Notes under the pieces: generated by a model
Told to the model about the DNA's origin: nothing
The model's database searches: none
The model's input: the letters and a program-made list of their open reading frames with translations, nothing else
Assembly: GCF_030867095.1 (NCBI RefSeq)
Contig: NC_081828.1
Coordinates: 52,553,434-52,617,433 of the forward strand
Reading direction: 5' to 3'
Length of the DNA: 64,000 nt
From: Alligator mississippiensis
Lineage: Eukaryota; Chordata; Crocodylia; Alligatoridae
Made by a program: the position numbers and the translations under genes
In this document: positions 1 through 10,244 of the stretch, piece after piece
How the letters are laid out: each line of letters opens with the position of its first letter
How positions within the stretch are numbered: the stretch's first letter is position 1

Positions 1-1329
1 TACTGTGAGCTTGCAGCCAGAACAAGCTAAAAGTAACAACAGCTAGTTTGCACTAAGAAAGCACCAAAAGGAAGATATAGTTTCTATCTTGTACTATTGT
101 TTCTTTCTCCATTTGTGGGTTTTATTTTTCTTGGTCAGAAAGGCAACAAGATCTAGCCTCATCAATGTCAATTCAAGATGATTCAAATTAAATTTGTTTT
201 CTCTTCCCCAAAAAGCCCAGTTAACACCATTTTCTTCAATACTAACTAAACCCATGAAATGGATATTTTCCCTGTAGAAAATGGTAGACAGTAAAGGAAA
301 TAGATTAAATGAGCTCTGCTTAAGTTTCAAATGCCTGTAAGTCTTCTCTCTCTCTCTCTCTCTTAATAAAAGATTGTAAAGGTTTTCAGTAGCGCTTACA
401 GTGAGAATAAGCCAGTGATAACACTAAACCCTAACCACAATTAAATATTCAGTGTTGGACTGGTCAGCAAGGAGTTTTAATAGCACTTTATTCCTTTCAA
501 ATCCTTGTGATATCTCAGAACTGGCTTTTCTGAGCATGTAGTTATAGCATGGGTCCTGTCAGAGCTCTGCATGCACAGTGAGTTCATAAAGCTCCAGCAG
601 GACCTCTGATTTCACTGTTTATATGACATTCTGGCAGCCCTTAAACTGACCAGCCACTGGGCTCAGAGCTCACTGCATATGAAGCTCTCTGCTGATCAAG
701 CTGGTAGTCTCCTGATGGAGACTTGAACCTTCTTTCTAGTGGAACTAGGGAAGGGTATTATTCTTTAGGTAACGAGGATATTGCTTCAGGGAGTACAATT
801 ATAAAAGAAAAGCCATGGTGATTATTGAAAACATTAGTGTGAGCCCTCATTGGCACTTTTGACTCTGAGGCACATACTTGCCTCTAGTATAGTGGGGGCA
901 GATGTGGTATAACTTAATGAGCGGTTGTGCTGCATAGTAATATCAGTGCCTGAGGGGATTTAAGAAAAAATGTCTTAAAAACTAAATGTAGCTTGCCAAA
1001 GGGATGGCTTAGATGCAGGAGTTCTCTAGTTGCTTTTTCTGAAATTCTTCCAGTTGCACCTGCTGGGCCAGCTGGGTTAGAGAGCTGACAGGTACTGAGG
1101 AGCACTCAAGTCAGAGAGAGACATCTGGGAGAGATGTCAATAATTCAAAGAGGTGTCTGCATCTGGATAAGACACAAAAGATAGCTGAACTGGAACTGGG
1201 ACTAAAGATCACAAGGGGCACTGCTGTCTAATCCACCAGGTGTCAAATGAAGGAATGAGATGAAATAGGCACAGGGTCAAAAATAATAACTGTAACTATA
1301 AACACGCAAGAAGCTCAGAAGCAAAATTA
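1..1329. other. Intergenic DNA, no gene recognised
   Basis: All frames are broken into short open stretches with no recognisable domain. The only clear landmark is a (TC)n microsatellite at about 344-363. Base composition is ordinary and AT-leaning. I see no promoter or CpG cluster. Confidence 0.6.
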
Positions 1330-1770
1330 GGCAAGTTGAATATGAACTGTTTACCTCAGAAAGGAGATGACTGAAAGAGGATGTCATAAGGGCATGTTGA
1401 ATAAGGACAGATAGGGAGAAGGTAGAGCTGGCTCTTCCATTGACGTTGTCTCCTAATACCTTCCCTGGAAATTAATAGTGCTAAACTCAAAACCAAGTAA
1501 AGGAAAGTCAGTGACAATTAGCCTCTGGAACTCATTGCCACAGAACTTCTTTGATGCTATGAGCTTAGCAGGACTCAGAAATATATTAGCTATATTGATA
1601 ATGGAATTTGGCAGGTTTGTTAAAGTAAGAAATGAGTTTTGGAAGACAGATAACACCTCCTGCCTCAGGGCTTACCCCTAGCTCCAGATCCTTGTTATTT
1701 ATCTCTGGGGAACTCTTAACTTTGTGTATCCTCTCCCTGGGTCCTGAGCAGCTGCCTGAATATCCCATTT
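1330..1770 (+). mobile_element. Old CR1/L3-type LINE, 3' part
   Basis: The sequence follows the 3' end of ancient amniote CR1/L3 LINEs. It has the run meaning 'cctctggaactcattgccac' (about 1521-1540), then a stretch resembling 'gagcttagcaggactc', then the 'cctcaggg' block near 1664 and the downstream 3' UTR. No open reverse transcriptase remains, and divergence is high compared with the CR1 copies near 8-10 kb. It is an inert fossil and shows no terminal tandem repeat. The boundaries are approximate because homology fades at both ends. Confidence 0.6.
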
Positions 1771-2332
1771 TTTTTATGTGGGAGAGAGTCATTTAGTCTG
1801 CCTCATAAAACAGAGAAAATCTACAGAGTACAAGGATAGTGAGAGAGCAGCCAAAGGAAGGTCCCTGGAAAAGGAAAAGGCTATAGACTTGGAAGGGCCA
1901 GGGAGAGCACACCCTGCTGCTAGGGCGTACACCACCCAGCAGACACAAGATGGTAACACAGGTTACTGAACATGAGTATGAATTAAAGGGGAAAAGAAAG
2001 ATGTTCTCTCTGGAGCTGAAAATGTAGAGCAACAAAGACAGGAAATCATGGTGAGGAAGGTCATTAAAACTGAAATTTTGGGGGGGCCAGAATTACCGAG
2101 GATTTGACCAGAACTCCTGGGTTCACAACTTGATCCTGAACACTTGGGGCAGGGGTTCCATAAGTTTAAGTTCGGGACCATAGGACCTGAAACTTCCTCT
2201 GTACTTGTGGCATGTAACATGATAGTTTTGCCTCTTACACAAAAACAGACAGGCTGCTGTATATTTTCCTATGCCCTGGAAGAGACCTCTGGTTTACCCA
2301 TGCTCTCCTTTGCCCATTGTAACAGTGGGTGT
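1771..2332. other. Intergenic DNA, nothing recognised
   Basis: A short stretch between an old CR1 fragment and a MITE. It holds no recognisable gene, repeat family or regulatory cluster. Confidence 0.5.
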
Positions 2333-2552
2333 CAGTGGGCGTGTCTACACGTTCATTAATGTGCCATAGTTACTGTACATTAAGTTTAGTACTTGCATAA
2401 CCAAGTACTAAATTAATGTGCAGTAACTGGCACTACTGCACAGTAGCATCAGCGCACAGGTTTTTACAGGTGCTAACTGCACAGTAGCCTAATATTACCA
2501 TGCAGTAGCTTATTGGCACAGATTTTGCCTGGCATGCTACTGTGCAGTGTTT

Positions 2553-3634
2553 TCATAGATTCATAGATTGTTAGGGGCTGGAAGGGACCTTGCAGATCAT
2601 TGGGTCCAGTCCCCCTGCTCTAGGCAGGAAGACAACTGGGGTCAAGCTACCCCAGCAAGGTGACTGTCTAGTCTCCTCTTGAAAACCTCCAGGGTAGGTG
2701 ATTGCACCACCTCTGGAGGGAGTTCATTCCAGTCTGGACACCCTGACTATGAAGGAGTTTTTCCTGGTAATAAGCCTGAAGTGGCCTTCGAGGAGTTTAT
2801 ATCCATTGGTCCTGGTCTTCCCCAGGGGTGCCTTAGTGAACAGTTGTTCACTGAGCTCCTGATGCACTCTCTGATATAGCAGTAAGCTGCTATCGAGTCC
2901 CCTCTCAAGCTTCTCTTCTTTAGGCTAAAGAGGCCCAGGTCCCTCAGCCTTTCCTCATATGACTTGCCTTGCAAGTCCCTGATTATACGGGTGGCTCTTT
3001 TATGGACCCTCTCAGATTTTTCCACCCTCTCAAGTTATTGAAGTGCGGCGCCCAAAACTGGACGCAGTACTCCAACTGCAGTCTCACCAGTGCTGAGTAC
3101 AGCGGGAGTATCACTTCCTTAGTTTTACACGAGATGCATTGGTTGATGCATGCCAGCATGTTATTTGCCCTGCTGGCCACTGCATTGCACTGACGGCTCA
3201 TGTTCGTGTGATGGTCAGTCATTACCCTGAGGTTCCTTTCGGCTGTGGTACAAGTCAGGCTGTCACCTCTGAGCCTGTATGTATGTTGAGGGTTATCTGC
3301 CCCCAGATGGAGCACCCTGCACTTGGAAGTGTTAAGCTTCATCTGGTTCTGGTCTGCCCAACTCTCGAGCCTGTCCAGGTCCGCCTGCATCTGCAGCCTA
3401 TCTTCTGACATGGCTACACTGCCCCATAACTTGGTGTCATCCACGAACTTGGCCAGTGAGCTTTTCACTCCCCCATCCAAATCATTGATAAAGATGTTGA
3501 AAGGCACTGGTCCAAGCACAGACCCCTGAGGGACACCACTGGCCACTTTGTGCCAGGATGACACAGATCCATTCATGAGAACTCTCTGGGTCCTACCCTG
3601 TGGCCAGTTTCCCACCCACTGAACTGTCGAGCAG
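2553..3634 (-). mobile_element. CR1 LINE, 5'-truncated, inserted in a MITE
   Basis: The minus strand reads a CR1 3' half: the end of the reverse transcriptase, a short 3' UTR, and the tail with two tcatagat units at about 2555-2570. It is 5'-truncated near 3634, within the RT palm. It lies inside MITE copy 1, and the six bases flanking each side of the insertion are alike (gtgttt on the left, gtgtta on the right). That suggests a short target duplication. The element cannot move. Confidence 0.9.
2747..3615 (-). pseudogene. CR1 reverse transcriptase fragment
   Basis: The minus strand encodes the C-terminal half of the CR1 ORF2 protein. Block B of the palm is visible as SGVPQGSVLGPVPFNIFIND. 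The catalytic block reads FVDDTKLWG where the family usually has FADDTKLWG, so both aspartates are kept. The C-terminal CR1 block follows (VILPLYSALVR, LEYCVQFWAPHF). The reading frame shifts near 3010-3025, and the last part (ATRIIRDLQGKSYEERLRDLG, GLFSLKKRSLRGD) continues in another frame. The N-terminal endonuclease and RT fingers are missing because of 5' truncation. This is a dead LINE gene, not a host gene. Confidence 0.9.
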
Positions 3635-3692
3635 CTGAGCCTGTGTTACTAGGCTACTGCACAGTTAGCGTCTCATGTAAATGCACCCAGTG

Positions 3693-5008
3693 GCTATATA
3701 CAAGAAATGTACAAAACAACTTGTGATATTCATTGCTGCAGAATCCTCAGGAGATCAGCTTCTACCCTATGTTCTTTTTCTTCACAGTGAGCTGTAGCAG
3801 GCAGACTCCTTCATTAATTATGGTTCCATGACTTCAGCACATCATTATGCAACCTTCTCCTTTGCACTTAAATTGAAAGCAGCAGAACAGTGCACACATC
3901 AGTGCTCTGGGATGTACTCAGGGCTGCAGCAGTTAGCTTGCCCGCCAGTGAGAAAGAAGGTGACATTGAGGTAAAAGGGAGAAAAAAATTGGACTGTGAC
4001 TCCTTTGGGTGCACAGTTACAATCCTGTCTACATTGCAGTTTACCATGTTGACAGATAGTTCTTACCTAATTAGTATATTCATTTTAATAAATTGCTCTT
4101 AATGTATTGTTTACTCTAAACTGGAGTAGAGAATATGCTAACGTGGCTGATTACAGTCTTACTTCAGCAAAGCATGTAAATGCATACTCAAATCACTGAG
4201 TTAAGCATGCTTAAATTTTACTAGCTCCAGTGCTTCACTGAATTAGGATGGACAGCTCAAAATGGGTTGTAACAGGGGTCCCAGCACTATGTGTGAGTTT
4301 GAGAAGCAGGGCAGAGATAAGTTTGCTGTGTACACAGACCAGCCCACATCTGTGTAACTGGCTTAGAGAGAGAAACCTGTTAAAGGAAACCATTATTTTG
4401 ACCTATGGTGGGCTATACAGCAGAAGCATTTCAAGAATAACAGGATGAACGAATACAGAAAGATTAAATAAAATTGAAGGATCATCTACCAGAAAACCAC
4501 AGACATCTGCCAAATAAATACTTTTCCCCTAGGAAACCAAGGTATAGTCCATAAAACACTGGGACTTTAAAGATTTTGGGTCAAGATTTTTCAAAGAGGG
4601 ATGTCTGAAAAAGCAGATAAGTGCTTAGTGGGATTTTCTGTTTCTTTTGGAACCTAACTCTCTTTGAAAAGCTCTCTCTTTGTATTTAAGAGGTTGCTGC
4701 TGTGATTGCTGTAATAGGACCCTCTGGTGGAGTTTCACAGCTGAATATATTAACAACAGTATTCAAAAGCTGTCTTTTTTAGTCTAGGTTGGTTGTTTTG
4801 CATCTAGATTGCATTTGTACCAATTTACAGGTGCCACCCTGCCCTATCTTCTGTATTAATTTAGTACCCCTGGTTATATTTAAAAATTATCCTAGACACT
4901 ACTTAGCAGAAATCCCTTCTTCATTTTTAGAAGGTTCTGAATCACTCTAGCCTTGTATTTAAAAATAAATTAAATACCAAGCAAAATGGATAGGAGGCCA
5001 GTCAGAGA
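3693..5008. other. Intergenic DNA with a weak MITE-like trace
   Basis: No gene is recognised. Around 4570-4680 the sequence has phrases typical of a widespread amniote repeat built on 'cttttgaaaat' and 'cctaagt' motifs (compare 27294-27411 and 59070-59235), but it is too decayed to delimit. A CTCF-like motif lies at 4717-4730. Confidence 0.5.
4717..4730 (-). promoter_or_regulatory. CTCF-like motif
   Basis: On the minus strand the bases read CCACCAGAGGGTCC. This matches the CCASYAGRKGG core of the vertebrate CTCF motif and departs from it only in the last few bases. It is a single motif by eye; occupancy is unknown. Confidence 0.3.
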
Positions 5009-5275
5009 CACTGGGCAGATCTACACGTTCATTAATGTGCATTTAGTTTACTACTTCTTTAATAAAAGACTAACTAACTACTACTTCCTTAATAAAAGAT
5101 TAACTAACCTAAAGTTACTGTGCATTAGTGCTGGTACAGTGTTTAGTGAGGCTTACTGCGCATTAGCCTAATAACATTGTACAGCAGCTATTAGCACAGG
5201 TTTTGCCATGATACACTACTGCTCAGTGTTATTAAGCCAATGAGCTGTAAGCGTCTTGTGTAGATGCACCCATTG
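5009..5275. mobile_element. MITE copy 2
   Basis: A second, uninterrupted copy of the transposon seen at 2333-3692. The left end reads CACTGGGCAGATCTACACG, and the reverse complement of the right end reads CAATGGGTGCATCTACAC. Internal phrases are shared with copy 1. A segment of about 30 bp (ctacttc-ttaataaaaga-taacta) is tandemly doubled at about 5051-5108, which copy 1 lacks. No coding capacity. Confidence 0.7.
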
Positions 5276-5282
5276 TTTATCA

Positions 5283-6694
5283 CAGGGGTGGGCAAAATAC
5301 AGCCTGTGGGCTGCATCTGGCCTGTGAGGCCATTCTATCCAACCTGTGGGGCCCCTAAAAAAATTTTGAAAATTAAAATTTATCTGTCCTTGGTTTCTGT
5401 CAAAAATGACAGGAACCAGGGGCACTAGGACCCAGGGGAAGCGCGGTGGGCTGCTGCAACAGCATCGCCCACCCCACCCTGCCTCCCCACCTAGGACCTC
5501 CTGGCTACACCAGCCTAGAACACTCAGGTAAGGTGGGGTGTGGGAAGGGCAGGGGAGGAGCTGGTGTTGAGCACAGGGAAAAGCAGCCCCTCACCCACCC
5601 CATGGCTGGCACTCCCTGCTGCAGCCACTCAAAGCCCGCGCAGGGCTGTTCTGAGCAGGCACAGGCAGCCCCATGTGGGCTGCGAGTGGCTGCAGTGTGG
5701 GGCGCCAGGCACGGGGCAGGCACGAGGCCACTTTTCCCGCACTCAGCACCAACTTGTAGCCTGGCCCTGTGCTGGCTCCAGGCTCGCCTGTTGGGGCTGT
5801 GCTGCAGCAGCAGCAGCTGCAGCTTCCCTGCTTGCCGCACTGGGCAGCATTTGCTGCTGCTGCCCACTTAGATCTTGCGCTGCAGTAGACTGTGGTGAGG
5901 CTGCCACCACTGCCTCTGGGCTGCCCAGCATGCGAGCTCCGGGCAGGCAGCAGCAGCAAACGCTGCCCAGCGCAGCAAGGCGGGGCCGCAGCTGCTGCCA
6001 TAGTGGCGCAGCCCCAGCGGGCGAGCCCAGAGTCAGTGCAGGGCCCAGGCTGGCAGTGGGGGTGGGTTACAAGCTGGTGCTGAGTGCAGGGTGGAGAAAA
6101 GTGGACCCTCTTCTGCTCCATGGCCAGTGCCCCATGCTGGAGCTGCTCACAGCCCGCATGCAGCTGCCTGTGCCTGCTCAGGACAGCCCCGCACAGGCTG
6201 CGAGTGGCTGCAGCAGGGAGCGCTGGTCATGGGGCAGGCAAGGGGCCACTTTTCCCCACACTCTGCATCAGCTCATTCCCTGCCGGTGAGCACGGGGTTG
6301 GGACTGTGCACTGTCCCCCACCTGTACTGTGGGGCTGGGGGGATGCTGGGAGTGAGCAGGTGAGGGAGCACAGGGCCTGCACCGGTGTCTCGGGGCTAGT
6401 ACTGGCGGGGCCCAGAGCAGGGCAGCAGGGGTACAGGGTCCCAGCCAGCAGGGGCTTTATGGAGCCGGGCCAGCTCCCCCCTCTCCCTGCTGGTGCAGCC
6501 CAGCCTGGCTCCACAGACCCCTGCCAGCCTGCGCCCCGCCCTGGGCCCCACCGGTGCTGGCCCTGGGACATTGGTCTCAAGATGGTGACCAGGGGGAAGG
6601 GCACCTGTCAAGGGGCGGGGCTACCCATGCAGCCCTCGACAGCTTACCAAAACTGGGTAAGCGGCCCTCCGCCCAAAATAATTGCCCGCCCCTG
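5283..6694. mobile_element. Non-autonomous hAT transposon, long form with palindromic core
   Basis: The element starts CAGGGGTGGGCAAA and ends TTGCCCGCCCCTG, the classic hAT (Charlie-type) inverted ends. It is flanked by a perfect 8-bp target duplication, GTTTATCA, at 5275-5282 and 6695-6702; 8 bp is the hAT hallmark. The outer roughly 140 bp on the left and roughly 100 bp on the right match a 187-bp relative at 43005-43191. The core is a GC-rich giant imperfect palindrome (see next entry). No transposase is encoded. The long open frames here, on both strands, come from GC-rich CAG/CTG content and not from a gene. Confidence 0.92.
5555..6280. repeat. Giant imperfect palindrome inside the hAT element
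   Basis: The left arm (about 5555-5868) and right arm (about 5938-6280) are inverted copies around a spacer of about 70 bp centred near 5905-5915. For example, 5781-5865 pairs with 5941-6028, and 5585-5629 pairs with 6202-6246. Each outer arm is itself quasi-palindromic: gagtggctgcag appears in both orientations. The composition is very GC-rich with CAG/CTG runs. Confidence 0.85.
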
Positions 6695-6702
6695 GTTTAT
6701 CA

Positions 6703-8004
6703 CTACTGGATGACATTTTGAGATCTGATTTGCAGGAAACTTCATTCTGAAATGCTACATTGTGACTCCTAAAAATGTCAGCATAGGCCATTAACCAAAT
6801 TCAACCTAAGGCATAAATTGGAACCTGAAACTGACTTGACTTTTCAGTGCATAAACTCTTACTGTGAAAAATTTGGCTAGTTTTAGATAGGAAGAAAGAA
6901 TGATATATGGTCATTCCCTTCTCCCTCCACTATTAGGAGACAATCACAATTTAAGGCAGGACCTCATTTAATATGCTACGGCTACTACACTTAATATCGA
7001 GCCAAAAGATCACAAGCAATTTATGAGTCCCTTCGTCTTGATTATATAATTGCTTATCCGGCTCTGTCCGCTCACCAATCTTAAAACTTCTCTCTGTATC
7101 TGGCACCAATTCAGCTCTACCAAGTTGTTAACAAGACTTTGGGTGGATGAACCACCAGCTGCTATATAGGATCAGGTATCCTGGTTGTTGCTGTATTGGT
7201 CTTACCAGCTGCTATACGCATTTTCAACCTGCTTGCTTGGAGCTGGTCCCAGCCCACCTATGCTGGAGCGCTCAGGGTTTTTGCTAAGGGCTGTTGAGAT
7301 GAACCTGTCTGTTAACAAGATAGGCTTGTGCATGCCAGTTTAAAAGCAGAAAGGGCCTAGTGACAGTCCTATGCTGTGTTGGTGAGCCAAGAGGTGATAT
7401 GAATCCCAATGAGCCCCTTGAGGACTCCTTCACGGGATAAGTGAAGGCAAATTTAAGCAACAACAAAAACTCAGTGATGTGTGTAGCGCTCTTTAATTAT
7501 TATTTATGCCACAAACTGTTTCCTGTCCTGAGTTTCTTTTATCTTGTACTGTTTTCCTTTCCAGGTGGGGTCGGGCTCCCCGCTGATTTAATCTCTTAGG
7601 TTTCCCTTCTCCATCATCGCCTGCTGCAGCGATGTTGCTTGCAAAGAGGCCACCTTTGTCTAAAAGCCCTCCCCTCTCCTGCTGTTGAGGAGCTATTTTG
7701 GGAAACAGCAGCTGAGCTGGAGGATTGTTAATTGTTTGTCAAACCCTTCCAGACCAGTTAGATCACATGCAGAGATTAGAGTGCACAGTCACACCCTTTC
7801 CTCCACCTCCTTTTCCTATCCCTCCCGTGACTGGGGGAGAAGGGTAGAAAGGGGAGTGCTCTTTCTGCAAGCGGACACACACACCTCACTGACACATGTT
7901 CACAAACACAGCAGATGCACTTGAAGCCAGCCACAGCTGTGCCAGCAGCACTGACAAATTCACAACACAGTCACTGTCTAACCAATCCAAGTTCGGACAA
8001 AGAT
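6703..8004. other. Intergenic DNA, no gene
   Basis: No gene is recognised. The stretch near 7180-7203 (ggttgttgctgtattggtct) resembles the tail of the Penelope-like repeat seen at 8005 and 30236, but it is too short to annotate as a copy. A CA-rich patch lies near 7876-7890. Confidence 0.5.
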
Positions 8005-8150
8005 CCTGAAATGTATCCAGAAACATAGGCAGACAAGGTTTTTTGGGTATATCTTATATCTTTTATTAAACCAAGTAAAATAGTTGGAAAAATTCTTCTT
8101 TGCAAGCTTTTGGGCACAAACATCCTTCGTCAGGCTGAAGGGGCATCTGC
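8005..8150 (-). mobile_element. Penelope-like/SINE-like repeat fragment, copy A
   Basis: Read on the minus strand this runs: cctgacgaagg, a short hairpin-like stretch, aaaagcttgcaaagaagaa, ccaactattttacttgg, ttaataaaagatat, ccttgtctgcctatg. Copy B at 30236-30395 (+) has the same order. The block CTGAYGA-hairpin-(G)AAA resembles the hammerhead core reported in vertebrate Penelope-like retroelements. In this copy the core is weak: the second strand reads cccaaaag, not cccgaaag. Assignment to Penelope-like elements is inference; the repeat itself is certain because two copies exist in the window. Confidence 0.55.
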
Positions 8151-8254
8151 AGTTGGTCTGTGCTCTTGCTGGATGGAACAGAAAAGAAACTACAACATAT
8201 ACTTCAGAAACAGCACTCTCATCTCAGCCAATCAAGGCATGGACACTGAAATGG

Positions 8255-10244
8255 ACACTGACCAGAGAAATCCAGGGCAGCCTAAGGGCCAAAAGGGGAG
8301 CACATAAAAAGTGGAAACAGGGTGAGATCACTAAAGATGAATATACCTCCTCTGCTCGTGCTTGTAGGGAGGCAGTTAGGCGGGCCAAAGCTACCATGGA
8401 GCTGAGGATGGCAACCCAAGTAAAGGACAACAAGAAATTGTTTTTTAGATATATAGGGAGTAAAAGGAAGGCCCAGGGAGGAATAGGACCGCTGCTAAAT
8501 GGGCAGAAGCAATTGGTGACAGATAGGGGGGACAAGGCTGAACTCCTCAACGAGTTCTTTGCCTCAGTGTTCCTAAGCTAGGGGCACGACAAGTCTCTCA
8601 CTGAGGTTGTAGAGAGGCAGCAGCAAGGCGCCAGACTTCCATGCGTAGACCCTGAGATGGTGCAGAGTCACTTGGAAGAACTGGATGCCTTTAAGTCGGC
8701 AGGCCCGGATGGGCTCCATCCGAGGGTGCTGAAGGCACTGGCCGACGTCATTGCAGAGCCACTGGCGGGAATATTCGAATGCTCATGGCGCACGGGCCAA
8801 GTCCCAGAGGACTGGAAAAGGGCTAACGTGGTCCCCATTTTCAAAAAGGGGAGGAAGGAGGACCCGGGCAACTATAGGCCGGTCAGTCTCACCTCCATCC
8901 TTGGTAAAGTATTTGAAAAAATTATCAAGGCTCACATTTGTGAGAGCCCGGCAGGGCAAATTATGCTGAGGGGAAACCAGCATGGGTTTGTGGCGGGCAG
9001 ATCGTGCCTGACCAACCTAGTCTCTTTCTATGACCAGGTTACGAAACGCCTGGACACAGGAGGAGGGGTGGATGTCGTATACTTGGACTTCAGGAAGGCC
9101 TTCGATACGGTATCCCACCCCATACTGGTGAACAAATTAAGAGGCTGTGATGTGGATGACTGCACAGTCCGGTGGGTGGCGAATTGGCTAGAGGGTCACA
9201 CCCAAAGAGTCGTGGTAGATGGGTCGGTCTCGACCTGGAAGGGTGTGGGCAGTGGGGTCCCGCAGGGTTCGGTCCTTGGACCGATACTCTTTAATGTCTT
9301 CATCAGCAACTTGGACGTGGGAGTGAAATGTACTCTGTCCAAGTTTGCAGGTGACACAAAGCTATGGGGAGAAGTGGACACGCCGGAGGACAGGGAACAG
9401 CTGCAGGCAGACCTGGATAGGCTGGACAAGTGGGCAGAAAACAACAGGATGCAGTTCAACAAGGAGAAATGCAAAGTGCTGCACCTAGGGAGGAAAAATG
9501 TCCAGCACACCTACAGCCTAGGGAATGACCTGCTGGGTGGCACAGAGGTGGAAAGGGATCTTGGAGTCCACTAGGACTCCAAGTTGAACATGAGCCGGCA
9601 GTGTGACGAAGCCATCAGAAAAGCCAGTGGCACTTTATCGTGCATCAGCAGATGCATGACAAATAGGTCCAGGGAGGTGATACTTCCCCTCTATAGGGTG
9701 CTGGTCAGACCGCAGTTGGAGTACTGCGTGCAATTCTGGGCGCCACACTTCAAGAATGATGCGGATAACCTGGAGAGGGTACAGCGAAGGGCAACTCGTA
9801 TGGTCAAGGGCCTGCAGACCAAGCCCTACGAGGAGAGATTAGAGAAACTGGACCTTTTCAGCCTCCGCAAGAGAAGGTTGAGAGGCGACCTTGTGGCTGC
9901 CTATAAGTTCATCACGGGGGTACAGAAGGGAATTGGTGAGGATTTATTCACCAAGGCGCCCCCGGGGGTTACAAGAAACAATGGCCACAAGCTAGCAGAG
10001 AGCAGATTTAGACTGGACATTAGGAAGAACTTCTTCACAGTTCGAGTGGCCAAGGTCTGGAACGGGCTCCCAAGGGAGGTGGTGCTCTCCCCTACCCTGG
10101 GGGTCTTCAAGAGGAGGTTAGACGAGTATCTAGCTGGGGTCATCTAGACCCAGCACTCTTTCCTGCTTATGCAGGGGGTCGGACTTGATGATCTATTGAG
10201 GTCCCTTCCGACCCTAACATCTATGAATCTATGAATCTATGAAA
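8255..10244 (+). mobile_element. CR1 LINE, 5'-truncated, long and well preserved
   Basis: A 2-kb CR1 whose 3' end is intact. After the coding part comes the short 3' UTR (about 10148-10215, with gggtcggacttgatgatct) and then a tail of tctatgaa units at about 10221-10242. The 5' end lacks the endonuclease region, so it is a typical 5'-truncated insertion. It abuts the Penelope-like fragment upstream. This is the best preserved CR1 in the window and hence the youngest. Confidence 0.95.
8261..10147 (+). pseudogene. CR1 ORF2 reverse transcriptase, nearly open
   Basis: One reading frame runs through almost all of this copy and is broken only by two in-frame TAG codons, at 8579-8581 and 9572-9574. 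Seen in order: the RT entry region (AKRGAHKKWKQG, KKLFFRYIGSKRKAQGG, ELLNEFFASVF), the fingers ([38 protein letters not shown]), motif A (VVYLDFRKAFDTV), motif B ([19 protein letters not shown]), the catalytic block, and the C-terminal CR1 domain (LPLYRVLVRPQLEYCVQFW). The catalytic block reads FAGDTKLWG (9344-9355) in place of FADDTKLWG. One of the two metal-binding aspartates is therefore a glycine, and the enzyme would be dead even without the stops. The endonuclease is absent. It is a LINE pseudogene. Confidence 0.93.

Larger units (their letters stand above)
2333..3692. mobile_element. MITE copy 1 (non-autonomous DNA transposon), split by a CR1
   Basis: The left part (2333-2552) and right part (about 3635-3692) belong to one short DNA transposon. 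The ends are inverted: the left begins CAGTGGGCGTGTCTACAC, and the reverse complement of the right begins CACTGGGTGCATTTACATG. A second copy at 5009-5275 has the same ends and the same internal phrases (attaatgtgc, agtaactg/cagtaac, cctaat, ttggcacag). The middle is interrupted by a minus-strand CR1 (2553-3634). No transposase is encoded. I could not settle the target-site duplication, so the superfamily is left open. Confidence 0.7.

Noticed and set aside
5446-6713. Overlapping long open frames on both strands, up to about 249 codons
   Set aside because: They fall in the GC-rich palindromic core of a hAT element. Frames on both strands are open because of composition and CAG/CTG runs, and no domain is seen.
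8005-8150. Working hammerhead ribozyme
   Set aside because: Stem II is decayed in this copy and no cleavage triplet is evident. Only the likeness of the core is reported.
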